Below are positions 48,053-57,537 of a stretch of DNA of 64,000 nt, in pieces. Origin of the DNA: an uncultured Opitutia bacterium (GTDB lineage: Bacteria; Verrucomicrobiota; Verrucomicrobiia; Opitutales; Opitutaceae); contig CAIOAO010000100.1 in NCBI GenBank assembly GCA_903855985.1, forward strand, positions 1 through 64,000. Direction: 5' to 3'. Each line of letters begins with the position of its first letter. Position 1 is the stretch's first letter. The translations under genes were made by a program, and so were the position numbers. Below the pieces are notes generated by a model. The model had not been told where the DNA came from. It saw only the letters and a list, made by a program, of their open reading frames with translations, and ran no database searches.

Positions 48053-48577
48053 TCAGCGCCAGGAACCGCGCACGAACACGTACACGTTGTCGCGGGTTTC
48101 CCAGTGGGCGGCGACATAGCTCGTGCTCATCGGCGGCGGGATTTCCCAGCGCCCGGCGGTCCAGGTATAGCCCGCGCCGTTGAAATCCCAGTAGTCCGGG
48201 ATCCACAGCGCGTTGGCGGCCGGGGCGGGCGGAACCACCTCGGTGATCGGTGCCGGCGCCGCGGGGGGACCCTGCCGGACCACCTCGGTGCGGTAATAAC
48301 CGCGCCGCTGCGGCTGCTGGTACGTGTAGAGGGTGCCTTCCTCGTTGTCCTTGGCGTTGCCCAGCGTGCCGCCGGCCAGGGCCCCGGCCAGGGCGCCGAT
48401 GGCCGCCCCGCCCGCGCCATTGTGGCTGCCGCTGTTGTTGCCAATGATTGCGCCCGCGAGCGCGCCCAGCGCGGCGCCGCCGACGGCGCCCTGCTGGGTA
48501 TTAGGCCCGGTGCCCACACAACCGGTCAGGAGGGCGGACAGCGCGAGGGAGGAAAGAAGGATACTTTTGCGATGCAT
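48053..48577 (-). CDS. Glycine-zipper lipoprotein (paralogue 2)
   Basis: A 174-residue predicted lipoprotein: lipobox LTGC, a glycine-zipper domain (GAALGALAGAIIGNNSG then GAIGALAGALAGGTLGN-like), a Pro-rich linker and late aromatic motifs WIPDYW, WTAGRW, FVRGSW. The first 65 residues are almost the same as in the gene at 41701-42213, including CVGTGPNTQQG, while the linker has diverged. It is thus a duplicate about 6 kb away and on the opposite strand. The ATG at 48577 is at the signal peptide. Confidence 0.87.
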   Translation of the reverse strand: MHRKSILLSSLALSALLTGCVGTGPNTQQGAVGGAALGALAGAIIGNNSGSHNGAGGAAIGALAGALAGGTLGNAKDNEEGTLYTYQQPQRRGYYRTEVVRQGPPAAPAPITEVVPPAPAANALWIPDYWDFNGAGYTWTAGRWEIPPPMSTSYVAAHWETRDNVYVFVRGSWR

Positions 48578-48626
48578 GGTGAGGAGAGTTACCTGAACGA
48601 CGTTGAGGGTTGCCGCCAAGTTACCG

Positions 48627-49208
48627 TCAGTGACGGCCGTGACCGCCGCCGTGGCCGCCCCGCCAGCCGCCACCGCCATGCCAGCCGGAGTGGTAGCCGA
48701 TCCCAAAGCCGACGCTCAGCGCGACCGGCGCATACCATCCGTTGTAATAGGAAGGATAGTAGAAGGGGTCGTAGTAATAGACCGGCGCCGGGGCGGGCTC
48801 GGGGGCGTAATAGACGACCTGCGTGGTGGGGGCCGGGGCATAAACCACCTGCGGAGCCGGCGTGGCCGGGGCTGAAACCGTGGCCGGGACCGGGATCACG
48901 GGGCCGCCGGCCGACGGCAGCAGCACATAGGCGACGGTGTTCGTCTGCCCGCTGGCGTTGCGATAAACCACCGTCATCTGCGACGTGGTCTGCACAATTT
49001 TGTCAATGGTCAGGCCTTGGGCGCCAGCCACGTTGGTGAGCTCGACCGCCGAGGGCAACCGGGGCGAGTAGACGAGCTGGCTGGGTTGCAGCGCAGCCTG
49101 GGTGTCCGCCGCCGGCGCGAGCGGCGTGGGCGTGGCCACCTGGGCGCTGGCGCCGAGGGTGATGAAACCCGCCGCGAGGACAAATGCAGGGAAAAGTTTG
49201 GTTTTCAT
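48627..49208 (-). CDS. Exported hypothetical protein with Tyr/Pro- and Gly/His-rich tail
   Basis: A 193-residue protein: signal peptide (cleavage after ASAQ, about residue 22), a small folded-looking domain (about 40-100, with VELTNVAGAQGLTIDKIVQTT), then a Pro/Ala/Tyr-rich stretch, a YYYDPFYYPSYYNGWY patch, and a Gly/His-rich tail ending HGGGHGRH that may bind metal. It is probably a cell-envelope protein. It lies 49 bases upstream of the glycine-zipper gene on the same strand, so it may be co-transcribed. No family was recognised. Confidence 0.72.
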   Translation of the reverse strand: MKTKLFPAFVLAAGFITLGASAQVATPTPLAPAADTQAALQPSQLVYSPRLPSAVELTNVAGAQGLTIDKIVQTTSQMTVVYRNASGQTNTVAYVLLPSAGGPVIPVPATVSAPATPAPQVVYAPAPTTQVVYYAPEPAPAPVYYYDPFYYPSYYNGWYAPVALSVGFGIGYHSGWHGGGGWRGGHGGGHGRH

Positions 49209-49376
49209 GGTGGAGAGGAATGGACCGATACTTCGATCGGGACCGTGGGAAAGTTTAAAAAGTGCCGTGATTTTTTTAAGCGGAAGGGGCCGGATGGCCG
49301 GTTGATCCCAATTTAGTCCCGCCCGGGGGTTTTGCAAATCCCCGCTGGCGCACGCCGTTACCCAATTACCCTACCC

Positions 49377-49541
49377 TCAGGCCGAGGTGAGGTGCCAGTG
49401 CTGGCAGAGCGGACAGAGATAGGCTTTCCGCTGCCTCTCCGTTCCGGCCAGCATGGCGGCATCGAGGGCATCACCCTGGCTGCGGTACCTCCGCTTGCTC
49501 GTGCACTGGCGTTTTTTCTCCCCGGCGGTGGGCTTTTTCAT
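49377..49541 (-). CDS. Small zinc-ribbon-like hypothetical protein (54 aa)
   Basis: A 54-residue basic protein with one Cys in the first half (KKRQCTSKRRY) and CPLCQHWH near the end, a pattern that could bind zinc. The helix DALDAAMLAGTERQRKAY links them. The ATG at 49541 is the first start that avoids the low-complexity upstream region. Function unknown; a small nucleic-acid-binding protein is possible. Confidence 0.55.
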   Translation of the reverse strand: MKKPTAGEKKRQCTSKRRYRSQGDALDAAMLAGTERQRKAYLCPLCQHWHLTSA

Positions 49542-49683
49542 GGTCGGAGCGGCAAACCCAAGCTGTCCCGCCCCGCCCCACGGCACAAGCCGGGCCTTAT
49601 TTAACCCCCCCCCGGCCCAACCAACCTCCCTTTTGGGTGTCCAAGCCACGTCCCCCAACCTCCCCCCTCAACCTCCCCGCCCC

Positions 49684-49839
49684 ATGGCTCTACTCTTCCT
49701 CGCAATCTTCCTGATCGTCTTCGGCCTGAATATCATCGTGGGCCTGTCCATCCCGATGTGGGTCATCGGCATCCTCGCCCTGGTCGCCGGACTCCTGCTG
49801 ATCATGGACCACTTCCGGGTCCGCGTGGACAAGAAATAG
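49684..49839 (+). CDS. Small two-helix membrane protein (51 aa)
   Basis: A 51-residue product with two membrane segments (FLAIFLIVFGLNIIVGL and MWVIGILALVAGLLLIM) separated by a short turn, and a basic tail (FRVRVDKK). The form is typical of small inner-membrane peptides. It is convergent with the PAP2 gene; the two stop codons are only a few bases apart. Confidence 0.6.
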   Translation: MALLFLAIFLIVFGLNIIVGLSIPMWVIGILALVAGLLLIMDHFRVRVDKK

Positions 49840-49842
49840 CCC

Positions 49843-50514
49843 TCACGCCGCCCGCGGCTGTAGTCGCAGGTGCACGGCCGCGACCACCGCGCCGAGCGCC
49901 GCCCCGGCCAGGACGTCGAGCGCGACGTGCTGGCGCGTGGCGATCGTGGAATAGAGAATCCCCAGGAACCAGAGCCAGTTGAGCCCCCGGGCTAATTTCC
50001 CGGCCCGCATCTCGCCCAGCAGGCGGTGAAACCAGCAGGCGGTGAAAACCGCGAACGCCACGTGCAGCGAAGGACACGCGTTGCCCGAGGCATCCACCTG
50101 CTTGAGCATCCCGAAAAACGGATGCGGCGGCCAGTCCTGCGCCGAAATGGGCACCGCCGTCGGCCAGAACAGAAAAATCCCCAACCCAATCACGCTGAGC
50201 ACGGTCGCCGCCAGCAGGTACGAGATGAGCTCGCGGCGCCCGGTCAGCAGCGCCGGCGCGAGCGAGACGTAAAACCACAGCGACACATACAGCACCAGCG
50301 CATCGGGCGCGAAGGCGATCCACCGGTCCACCACCGTCAGCGGCATGGTCGTGATCGGGAAGACCGGGTGGTACAGCAGCTGGAAATAAACGGCGAAAAA
50401 CGCCGTCATGCCGAGCGTCGTGCCGAGGCACTTCGCCACCCAGCGCGTGCGCAGGCGGGGTCCAAGCTGGCGAAGCCAGCTGGCGCGGGGTGAGGGCAAG
50501 TCCGGCGAGTCCAT
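49843..50514 (-). CDS. PAP2-family membrane phosphatase
   Basis: A 223-residue protein with about six membrane segments. The phosphatase motifs are CPSLHVAFAV (the PSxH core) and RQHVALDVLAG (third motif with His and Asp). The layout is like the inositolphosphotransferase/Aur1-type PAP2 group. It probably removes phosphate from a lipid such as undecaprenyl pyrophosphate or phosphatidic acid, or moves a head group. The ATG at 50514 gives a cytoplasmic N-terminus before the first helix. Confidence 0.88.
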   Translation of the reverse strand: MDSPDLPSPRASWLRQLGPRLRTRWVAKCLGTTLGMTAFFAVYFQLLYHPVFPITTMPLTVVDRWIAFAPDALVLYVSLWFYVSLAPALLTGRRELISYLLAATVLSVIGLGIFLFWPTAVPISAQDWPPHPFFGMLKQVDASGNACPSLHVAFAVFTACWFHRLLGEMRAGKLARGLNWLWFLGILYSTIATRQHVALDVLAGAALGAVVAAVHLRLQPRAA

Positions 50515-50594
50515 GAACCAGCCCGCAGTAGGCGCACCCGCCGGGCCCACGGCAAGCGCGCAGGCAGTCATGCGGCGCCGCCTCCGCCCTCCAA

Positions 50595-50622
50595 CTTTCA
50601 GCTCTTCACTTTCAGCTTTCGC
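50595..50622. repeat. Heptamer array at the decarboxylase stop codon
   Basis: Four 7-bp units: ctttcag, ctcttca, ctttcag, ctttcgc. The TGA of the minus-strand decarboxylase gene (50612-50614) is formed within the array, so the last codons of that gene are repeat-derived. Confidence 0.65.
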
Positions 50623-51961
50623 GCGCCGCCCGCACAATCGCCACCACGCTGCGGTCCACATCCGCCTCGGTCGTGGCCCACGACGACACGCTGATGCGCA
50701 TCGCGGTCCGGCCCTGCCAGATGGTGACGCCGCACCAGCACGTGCCGTCGGCCTGCACGGCGGCGATGACGCGGTTGGTTTTCTCCGCGTCGCCAAACGC
50801 CACGAGCACCTGGTTGAGCACGACCTCGTTGAGAATCTCGCAACCCGCCGCGGCCAGTTTCGCTGCGAAGCGCTGCGCCTGCGTGCAATTGGCCTCGATC
50901 ATCCGGGCGATGCCGTCGCGGCCGAGCGAACGCAGCGCCGCCCAGACCTCGACGCCGCGGGCGCGCCGGGAAAGCTCCGGCGTGAAGTCCGCCGGGTTGC
51001 GAAACTCACTCTGCGTGGGGAGATATTCCGCCGTGATCGCCATCGCCGCCTGCAGCGCCAGCGGGTCGCGCACCAGCGCCAGCCCGCAGTCGTAGGGCAC
51101 GTTCAGCCACTTGTGCGCGTCCGTCGCCCACGAATCCGCCCCCGCGATCCCCGCCGCCAGATGCCGGCGCGCCGGCGTGGCCGCGGCCCACAGGCCGAAC
51201 GCGCCATCCACGTGCACCCACGCCCCCGCGGCGTGCGCCGTGCGGCAGACCTGCTCGATGGGATCGAACGCGCCGGTGTTCACGTTGCCGGCCTGCACGA
51301 CGACGATCGTGGGCCCCGAAATCTTCGGGAGCTGGTCCGCACGCATCCGGCCCTGGCCGTCCACCGGCACCTTGACGACGCGGGAACGCCCGAGCCCGAG
51401 GATGCCCAGCGACTTGGTCACCGAGGGATGCACCTCTGCACCGACAATGACCGTGATCGGAGGCGCACCGAACAGGCCCTGCGCCTCGACGTTCCAGCCC
51501 GCAGCCTTGAGCACGGCATGACGCGCCGCCGCCAGCGCGCAGAGATTCGCCACCGTCGCACCCGTCACAAAGGCTCCGCTGCAGTCCGGCGGCAGTTGCA
51601 GGACATCGAGCAACCACCGCAGCGCCACCTGCTCGACAAAGGCCGTGCTGGGCGTGGCGCGATAATAGGCGGTGTTCTGGTCCCATGCGCCCGCGAGCCA
51701 GTTCGCCGCGAGCGAGACGGGCAGCGAGCCGCCGATGACAAAGCCAAAGAATCGCGGACCCGCCATCGCCATCGTCGCCGGGGAGCCCACCTCATCGAGC
51801 AGCCGCAGGGTCTCGGCCGGGTCGCCCGCCTGCGCCGGCAGCGGTTCATCCAGCACGCTCAGGTGCGCCATCGCCGCAGCGGAGGGCGCAACCGCCCGCG
51901 TTTCCAAACCCTCGAGATAACGGATCGCGCGCCCGGCGGCATCGGTCAGGATTTCTTTCAT
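50612..51961 (-). CDS. PLP-dependent group II decarboxylase-like protein
   Basis: A 449-residue pyridoxal-phosphate enzyme of the aromatic-L-amino-acid/glutamate decarboxylase fold. The PLP lysine is Lys284 in TDAHKWLNVPYDCG, preceded by WVHVDGAFGLWAA with the cofactor-binding Asp. The N-terminal FFGFVIGGSLPVSLAANWLAGAWDQN segment is typical of this family. The amine product is not predictable. It is cytoplasmic. The stop codon lies within a heptamer array. Confidence 0.9.
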   Translation of the reverse strand: MKEILTDAAGRAIRYLEGLETRAVAPSAAAMAHLSVLDEPLPAQAGDPAETLRLLDEVGSPATMAMAGPRFFGFVIGGSLPVSLAANWLAGAWDQNTAYYRATPSTAFVEQVALRWLLDVLQLPPDCSGAFVTGATVANLCALAAARHAVLKAAGWNVEAQGLFGAPPITVIVGAEVHPSVTKSLGILGLGRSRVVKVPVDGQGRMRADQLPKISGPTIVVVQAGNVNTGAFDPIEQVCRTAHAAGAWVHVDGAFGLWAAATPARRHLAAGIAGADSWATDAHKWLNVPYDCGLALVRDPLALQAAMAITAEYLPTQSEFRNPADFTPELSRRARGVEVWAALRSLGRDGIARMIEANCTQAQRFAAKLAAAGCEILNEVVLNQVLVAFGDAEKTNRVIAAVQADGTCWCGVTIWQGRTAMRISVSSWATTEADVDRSVVAIVRAARES

Positions 51962-52059
51962 GCGGGCAAATATCCCGCCCCGCTAGGGGTGCGTCAATCC
52001 GTAGGGCGCCGGGGTTGTCCGCCGGCTTCCGGGGCAATTTTCCCGGTCCGATAGGGTGG

Positions 52060-52080
52060 GCGGGCACGTCCCGTGCCCGC
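52060..52080. repeat. GC-rich hairpin repeat at the end of the flavin oxidoreductase gene
   Basis: A 9-bp perfect stem (gcgggcacg at 52060-52068 with cgtgcccgc at 52072-52080) and a three-base loop, ending one base before the stop codon of the minus-strand gene at 52082. The same 21 bases occur at 57410-57430 and a shorter form at 55115. Confidence 0.7.
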
Positions 52081-52081
52081 A

Positions 52082-53077
52082 CTATTTCGCCAGCGCCTCG
52101 CGGGCCTGCGCGACGAGTTCGAATGAGCGCAGCCGCGCCGCCTGGTCGTAAACCGCCGCGGTCACCATCAGCTCATCCACGCCCGTCCGCTCGAGGAACG
52201 CCGTGATCCCGCGCTGCACCGTCGCCGGCGAACCGATCACCGCCTCGCGGAAGGTGTGCTCGACCCCCGCCCGCTCGACCGGCGTCCAGAGTTTATCCAT
52301 GGCTTTGACCGGCGGCGGCAACGGGCCTGGCGTGCCGCGGCGGAGGTTGAGGAAATTCTGCTGGAGCGACGTGAACAGGTGCGCGGCCTCCGCGTCCGTG
52401 TCGGCGGCGTAAACCGCGATCGCCGCCATCGCATACGGTTTTTTCAACGCCGCGGACGGGCGGAAATCGTGGCGGTAAAGCTTGAGCGCGTGGGCGAGGT
52501 CGTTCGGGGCGAAATGGGAGGCGAACGCAAAGGGCAGTCCCAGCGCCGCGGCGAGCTGGGCGCTGTACAGGCTCGAGCCCAGCAGCCAGACGGGCACGTC
52601 CTGCCCTGCGCCCGGCACCGCCTGCACGATCTGGCCCGCCACCGCCGGATGAAAATACGACTGCAACTCCACGACGTCCTGCGGAAACGTGTCCACGGGG
52701 TCCGGTCGGCCGCGGCGCAATGCCCGCGCCGTGGGCTGGTCCGTGCCCGGCGCGCGGCCGATGCCGAGGTCAATGCGCCCGGGGAACAGCGCGTTCAGCG
52801 TGCCGAACTGCTCGGCGATCACGAGCGGCGCATGATTGGGCAGCATGATGCCGCCGGAGCCGACGCGGATCGTGGATGTGCCCCCGGCAACGTGGCCGAT
52901 CACGACGGCGGTCGCCGCACTCGCGATGCCGGGCATGTTGTGGTGCTCCGCGAGCCAGTAGCGGCGGAAGCCCAGGCGCTCGGCGTGCTGCGCGAGTTCC
53001 AGGGTGCGCTGCAGCGCCTGCGTGGCCGTGCCACCCTGGATGATCGGGGAAAGGTCGAGGACCGAGAAGGGAACCAT
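52082..53077 (-). CDS. LLM-class flavin-dependent oxidoreductase
   Basis: A 331-residue luciferase-like monooxygenase fold enzyme that uses FMN. The start ([20 protein letters not shown]), [20 protein letters not shown] and [25 protein letters not shown] are the hallmark segments of the MsnO8/YhbW-type subgroup. It is cytoplasmic. Such enzymes oxidise varied small molecules and the substrate is unknown. A hairpin repeat abuts its stop codon. The next gene upstream (53134-53901) is on the same strand 56 bases away. Confidence 0.93.
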   Translation of the reverse strand: MVPFSVLDLSPIIQGGTATQALQRTLELAQHAERLGFRRYWLAEHHNMPGIASAATAVVIGHVAGGTSTIRVGSGGIMLPNHAPLVIAEQFGTLNALFPGRIDLGIGRAPGTDQPTARALRRGRPDPVDTFPQDVVELQSYFHPAVAGQIVQAVPGAGQDVPVWLLGSSLYSAQLAAALGLPFAFASHFAPNDLAHALKLYRHDFRPSAALKKPYAMAAIAVYAADTDAEAAHLFTSLQQNFLNLRRGTPGPLPPPVKAMDKLWTPVERAGVEHTFREAVIGSPATVQRGITAFLERTGVDELMVTAAVYDQAARLRSFELVAQAREALAK

Positions 53078-53133
53078 CCTGTACTATGTCCGGATGCGGC
53101 AAATTGCCAACGACACGACGGCGGGAGCCCTGC

Positions 53134-53901
53134 TCACGCCGGCGTCGGCCCGCCCACCCAGCGGGCGAGGTCCCCGTCGAAACCGCGGGATTCGATGCGG
53201 CGCGCGACCGCGTAGTAGAAATCGGGATGCTTGAAGCCCTTCTGCACCGGCAGGAATTCCTTCCGGGCGGCGGCCAGCGCGGGGGAATTGCGGCGCACGA
53301 GGTCGGCGTTGAGATCGAGGTAGATCGCGGAATTCCACGGGGCGGACTGGCGCACGTCGCGGTTGCTCTTCAGCGCGGTGTAGGAGAGCGCCACGACGGT
53401 GGTGAGCAGGCCGACGTGGTAGAGCACAAACGGGTCGAACGTGCCCGCCGCGGGGTTTTCGCGCGCAAACAGGAGCGCCACCAGCAGCGTGCCACCCCAG
53501 GCGTAGGCGAGCGAGGTGACGTAACGCGTCGGCGAGAACCACGGGAGATGCTGGAGCTTCGCATTCGGCACGCAGCGGCCGAACATCTCGGCCACGGCGT
53601 TGTGCGGGTATTCCCGCCCGCCGATCAGGATCGGGGCGTTCGAGCCGCGGGTGCGGCGGAGGATCTCATGCGTCCGAAAAAACGTCGCCGGCCCCTCGAG
53701 GAATTTCCGCCGGTCCTGCTGCTTCAGGTTGAAAAAGGTGATGGAGCCGCCCGCCAGGATCTCCGCCACGAGGGGATTTTCCGCCGCCTCGTGGGTGAAA
53801 TACGTCACCTTGTGCGAGGTGATTTCCGCGGCCTGCTCCGCCGTGAAGGGCGGGGCGTGGTGTTTGTCGGCGGAGCGGCAAAGCGTGTAGAGGGTGTCCA
53901 T
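53134..53901 (-). CDS. Hypothetical protein with central membrane helices (255 aa)
   Basis: A 255-residue protein of no recognised family. The first 125 residues are soluble and mixed, with conserved-looking spots [16 protein letters not shown] and [20 protein letters not shown]. Two membrane segments follow (about 130-147 and 160-180), then a soluble C-terminal part ([27 protein letters not shown]). It may be an inner-membrane protein with both ends in the cytoplasm. It is upstream of and same-strand with the flavin oxidoreductase gene. Confidence 0.65.
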   Translation of the reverse strand: MDTLYTLCRSADKHHAPPFTAEQAAEITSHKVTYFTHEAAENPLVAEILAGGSITFFNLKQQDRRKFLEGPATFFRTHEILRRTRGSNAPILIGGREYPHNAVAEMFGRCVPNAKLQHLPWFSPTRYVTSLAYAWGGTLLVALLFARENPAAGTFDPFVLYHVGLLTTVVALSYTALKSNRDVRQSAPWNSAIYLDLNADLVRRNSPALAAARKEFLPVQKGFKHPDFYYAVARRIESRGFDGDLARWVGGPTPA

Positions 53902-54077
53902 GCGAGGGGTGAACTCCTGTCAGCGGACCGGGTGTTGAACTGAAAGGCAGCCAGCGGCCGCGACCTTTGCGGGCGCGCCGCAGCAGCGCAAGGCGCTTCC
54001 GGCGCACGCGCCAAAAACCGGCGGGATTCCGCCCGGCCGTTTGCAAACCCGGGGCGGACTCGCATGTTGGTGGCGCC

Positions 54078-54503
54078 ATGAAACGCTCCGCCTCCGCCGT
54101 CTGGAACGGCTCCCTCAAAACCGGCACCGGCAGTCTCACGACGCCCGGAGGTGCCTTGTCCTCCACGCCCTATTCCTTCAACTCGCGCTTCGCGTCCGGC
54201 CCCGGCACGAATCCCGAGGAAATGATCGCCGCCGCCCACTCCGGCTGCTTCGCCATGGCCCTGTCCGCCACCCTCGGCGAGGCCGGGATCACCCCGGAGA
54301 AAATCGAGGTCACCGCCGAGGTCACCCTCGACAACGTCCCGCCCGCCGGCTGGACCGTCACCGCCTCGCATCTCATCCTCACCGCGAAGATCCCCGGCAT
54401 CGACGACACGAAATTCCAGGAAATCGCCGCCAAGGCGAAGGCCGGCTGCCCGATTTCCCGGCTGCTCAACGCCCAGATCACGCTCAGCGCCACGCTGGCC
54501 TGA
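54078..54503 (+). CDS. OsmC family peroxiredoxin-like protein
   Basis: A 141-residue OsmC/Ohr-fold protein. The two redox cysteines are C57 in AAAHSGCFAM and C124 in AGCPISRLL, as in OsmC proteins that reduce organic hydroperoxides. The GPGTNPEEMIAAAH segment and length match OsmC rather than Ohr. The ATG at 54078 starts at the first strand (KRSASAVWNGSLKTG). It is divergent from the hypothetical membrane protein. Confidence 0.93.
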   Translation: MKRSASAVWNGSLKTGTGSLTTPGGALSSTPYSFNSRFASGPGTNPEEMIAAAHSGCFAMALSATLGEAGITPEKIEVTAEVTLDNVPPAGWTVTASHLILTAKIPGIDDTKFQEIAAKAKAGCPISRLLNAQITLSATLA

Positions 54504-54568
54504 GCAAAATCATCCGGCCGGGTCCTTTGCCCTCGCCCTGACCGCCCCCGGCCCGCTAGCTCTGGGGG

Positions 54569-55090
<522 letters not shown>

Positions 55091-55114
55091 GCCTGGCAAT
55101 GGCCTGAGGTGGCA

Positions 55115-55234
55115 GGCACGTCCCGTGCCGGCATGAATGAAATGAGCCGCGGTGCCCTCACCGCGGATAAACTCGCGACGCGGCGAGGGCGCCACATCCC
55201 CAACAAAACCATGCGGGCAGCGGGACCTGCCCGC
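55115..55234. repeat. Pair of GC-rich hairpin repeats between convergent genes
   Basis: A small hairpin at 55115-55129 (ggcacg, loop tcc, cgtgcc) and an 8-bp-stem hairpin at 55213-55234 (gcgggcag with ctgcccgc) enclose about 83 bases. The same two hairpin types, in the same order, enclose 31 bases at 57410-57477. Confidence 0.6.
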
Positions 55235-55239
55235 CCACT

Positions 55240-55443
55240 TCAGGGATGATCCGCCCCGCGGCCCCCCTGCTCCGCCTCAACCTGCCGGCGCAGCGCCGCC
55301 ATGTTGTCCACGAGATTGGGATAACGGCGCTTCGCCGCTTTCGCCCGGGCCTTGGCCCAGGCAATGCTCGCCGGCGTGAGCTTCACCTTGGCGCCGCTTT
55401 TCGGGCGGGGTTTTCTCCAGGGAGGGATGCGATGGGTGGCCAT
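55240..55443 (-). CDS. Small basic hypothetical protein (67 aa)
   Basis: A 67-residue, strongly basic protein (WRKPRPKSGAKVKLTPASIAWAKARAKAAKRRYPNL split by a short linker, then a helix NMAALRRQVEAEQ). The composition suggests nucleic-acid binding. It is convergent with the SEC-C gene. Its last residues touch the second hairpin repeat. No family was recognised. Confidence 0.5.
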   Translation of the reverse strand: MATHRIPPWRKPRPKSGAKVKLTPASIAWAKARAKAAKRRYPNLVDNMAALRRQVEAEQGGRGADHP

Positions 55444-55462
55444 GAGTAAGTCTGTCTCTCCA

Positions 55463-55497
55463 CTTCTTCCTTCTTAATTCTGACTTCTCACTTTCCG
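55463..55497. repeat. Heptamer array at the Gfo/Idh/MocA stop codon
   Basis: Five 7-bp units: cttcttc, cttctta, attctga, cttctca, ctttccg. The TGA of the minus-strand oxidoreductase gene (55488-55490) lies inside the array, as for the decarboxylase gene at 50612. Confidence 0.65.
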
Positions 55498-56567
55498 CCT
55501 GCCCAGTCCATCGGCGCCGGCGGCACGAAGTTTGAGCTGACCGCCACCGGCCCGCCATCGCGCATCGAGGTGCCCATGGCCTCGAGAATCTCCACGACAT
55601 GCGCCGCCTGCGCGCCGCTCGCCCGCTGCGGCCGGCCGGCGATCATCGCCTCCGCCATCTCCTCCACCGCGCGCGCGAACTCGGTGCCCTTGAAGCCCGG
55701 GCGCACCAGCGGAACGTTTTCAAACGCCGCCCCGAGCGGCGCGTACTCCACCGTCGCATCAAAGCCCTGGAAATCCCCGAGGTACACGCTGCCGAGGTCG
55801 CCCGAGAACTCGAGGCCGCCCCGCTGCTTGCCGCCCTGCACGTAGAAATTTGCCGAGAGGCGCGCGGTCAGGCCCTCCTCGAACTCCAGCATCGCCAGCA
55901 CGAAGTCCGGCGTGGTGATGCTGAACTTCCGGCCCTCCTTGGTGACGCGATCCGGGTAAACCACCTTGCCCGTCGCCGTCACGCGCCGCACCGGGCCGAA
56001 CATCGTGGTCAGCAGGGTCAGCGGGTACACGCCCACATCCCACTGGATGCCGACCGCATAAAACGGCTCCGGATTCGGATGCCACGCCTCGATGCGGCCA
56101 TGGTTGATGTCGGCGTAAACCAGCCGCACCCGGCCGGTTTTCCCGCTGCGCAAGATCCGCCACGCCGTCTGCTGGGCTTCGCCCATGTACGTGATCGGCG
56201 CACTGCCGAGCCGCAGCCCGCGCGCGGCAGCCAGCTCCACCAGTTCCTTCGCCTCGCTGTAGCGGATCGCGAGCGGCTTTTCCGTGTGCACGTGCTTCCC
56301 GGCCAGCAGGCACTGCTTCACGACTTCGTAGTGCGCAAAGTGGATCGTGAGGTTGACCACGAGTTCGATGGTCGGGTCCGCGAGCAACTCCGTGAGGCTC
56401 GCGTAGGCCCGGCCGCCGTATTTTGCGGCGAAGTCCTTCGCCCGCGCCGGGTCGAGGTCGGAGAAACCCACGAGCTCGCAGGCGGCGTAGGTCTGGATGC
56501 GGTCGGCGTAGCGGTTGGCAATGTTGCCGCAGCCGACGATGGCGACACGGATTTTTCGGGAGGACAT
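55488..56567 (-). CDS. Gfo/Idh/MocA family oxidoreductase
   Basis: A 359-residue NAD(P)-dependent sugar or inositol dehydrogenase-like protein. The Rossmann motif is VAIVGCGNIANRY near the start and the catalytic Lys is in HTEKPLA near residue 96, followed by the alpha/beta substrate domain. It has no Tat or signal sequence, so it is cytoplasmic. It lies 39 bases downstream of a sugar phosphate isomerase/epimerase gene on the same strand, a common pair in sugar catabolism. The final codons fall in a heptamer array. Confidence 0.94.
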   Translation of the reverse strand: MSSRKIRVAIVGCGNIANRYADRIQTYAACELVGFSDLDPARAKDFAAKYGGRAYASLTELLADPTIELVVNLTIHFAHYEVVKQCLLAGKHVHTEKPLAIRYSEAKELVELAAARGLRLGSAPITYMGEAQQTAWRILRSGKTGRVRLVYADINHGRIEAWHPNPEPFYAVGIQWDVGVYPLTLLTTMFGPVRRVTATGKVVYPDRVTKEGRKFSITTPDFVLAMLEFEEGLTARLSANFYVQGGKQRGGLEFSGDLGSVYLGDFQGFDATVEYAPLGAAFENVPLVRPGFKGTEFARAVEEMAEAMIAGRPQRASGAQAAHVVEILEAMGTSMRDGGPVAVSSNFVPPAPMDWAGGK

Positions 56568-56606
56568 GGGGAGGAACAGGAGGGTGAGAAAGTGAAAGGG
56601 AGAAAT

Positions 56607-57347
56607 CTAGCGGAGCGCGGCGGCGACTTTCTGCACACAGTGCGCGAGGGCCGGACCGGGGTCGGCGATGTCGCCCTCGTACTCGATGATGACGCTGGCC
56701 GTGGGTTCATTCGCCGACAGCAGCGCCAGCAGCTTCGGCAGGTTGAGATTGCCGTCGCCGAGGATGACATCCGCCGGGCGCCCGGTCCGGTCGAAGACGA
56801 AGTCCTTGAGGTGCACGCCATACAGCCGGTCGGCGAATTTCTCCGCCATTGCCACCGGATCCTCATGCGCGTCGAGGGCCCAGGCGGTGTCGAGGCAGAG
56901 GCCGATGCGCGGCGAGGTGCTGGCGAAGACCTGCGCGAGCATCTGCGAGTTGCCGAGCCAGTGACGTCCGCCGTGGTTGTGGATCGCGAGACGCAGGTCG
57001 AACTCGTCGGCGACCCGCTCGGCGGCCCGCCAGACCTCGGGCCCGGCGTCCGGGGCGAAATCCACGGCGATCACCGACGCGCCCGCCGCGCGCATGAATT
57101 CCGCGAGCTTCCGCTCCCGGGCGAGGTTGCCGGCAAATCGCTCCACGCCGATGCTGGCGATGCGCACCCCGGCCGCGCGGCACGCCGCGATGATCGCGCC
57201 GGCGTCACGGGTAAAGTCGCCATGCACGCCGCTGAGCTCGACGGTGGCGACGCCGCAGGCCTTCAGCCGCGGCAGCACCTCGGCGAGGGTTTTGAAACCG
57301 CGGAAACAATAGCTCTGGATGCCGATCTGGGCCGCGAGGTTTTTCAT
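56607..57347 (-). CDS. Sugar phosphate isomerase/epimerase (xylose isomerase-like TIM barrel)
   Basis: A 246-residue AP-endonuclease-2-fold isomerase. The sequence starts AAQIGIQSYCFRGFKTLAEVLPRL and shows VELSGVHGDF, the metal-binding IHNHGG, GLCLDTAW and VIIEYEGD segments in order, with Glu, His and Asp ligands where the family has them. It probably interconverts keto sugars together with the downstream Gfo/Idh/MocA enzyme. The ATG at 57347 begins the first barrel strand; the open frame upstream runs through repeat sequence. Confidence 0.93.
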   Translation of the reverse strand: MKNLAAQIGIQSYCFRGFKTLAEVLPRLKACGVATVELSGVHGDFTRDAGAIIAACRAAGVRIASIGVERFAGNLARERKLAEFMRAAGASVIAVDFAPDAGPEVWRAAERVADEFDLRLAIHNHGGRHWLGNSQMLAQVFASTSPRIGLCLDTAWALDAHEDPVAMAEKFADRLYGVHLKDFVFDRTGRPADVILGDGNLNLPKLLALLSANEPTASVIIEYEGDIADPGPALAHCVQKVAAALR

Positions 57348-57409
57348 GGGGGAATGAAAGCGGGTTGGTGCTACCATGTTCCGTCCCGCTTGCAATCCCG
57401 CCAGGGTGG

Positions 57410-57477
57410 GCGGGCACGTCCCGTGCCCGCATGGGCTGGTCGCCTCGAAAACGGAACTGCCGGCAGCGGGACCTGCC
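57410..57477. repeat. Pair of GC-rich hairpin repeats in a divergent promoter region
   Basis: A 9-bp-stem hairpin at 57410-57430 and a smaller one at 57462-57477 (ggcag with ctgcc). The first is identical to 52060-52080; the order of the two matches 55115-55234. Here the pair lies between divergent genes, so a terminator role is less likely at this site. Confidence 0.65.
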
Positions 57478-57537
57478 CGCCCGCCAAATTCAGTTCCCCG
57501 CCTTGCCTGATGCGAGCGTGCGCGCACACTTCCCGCC

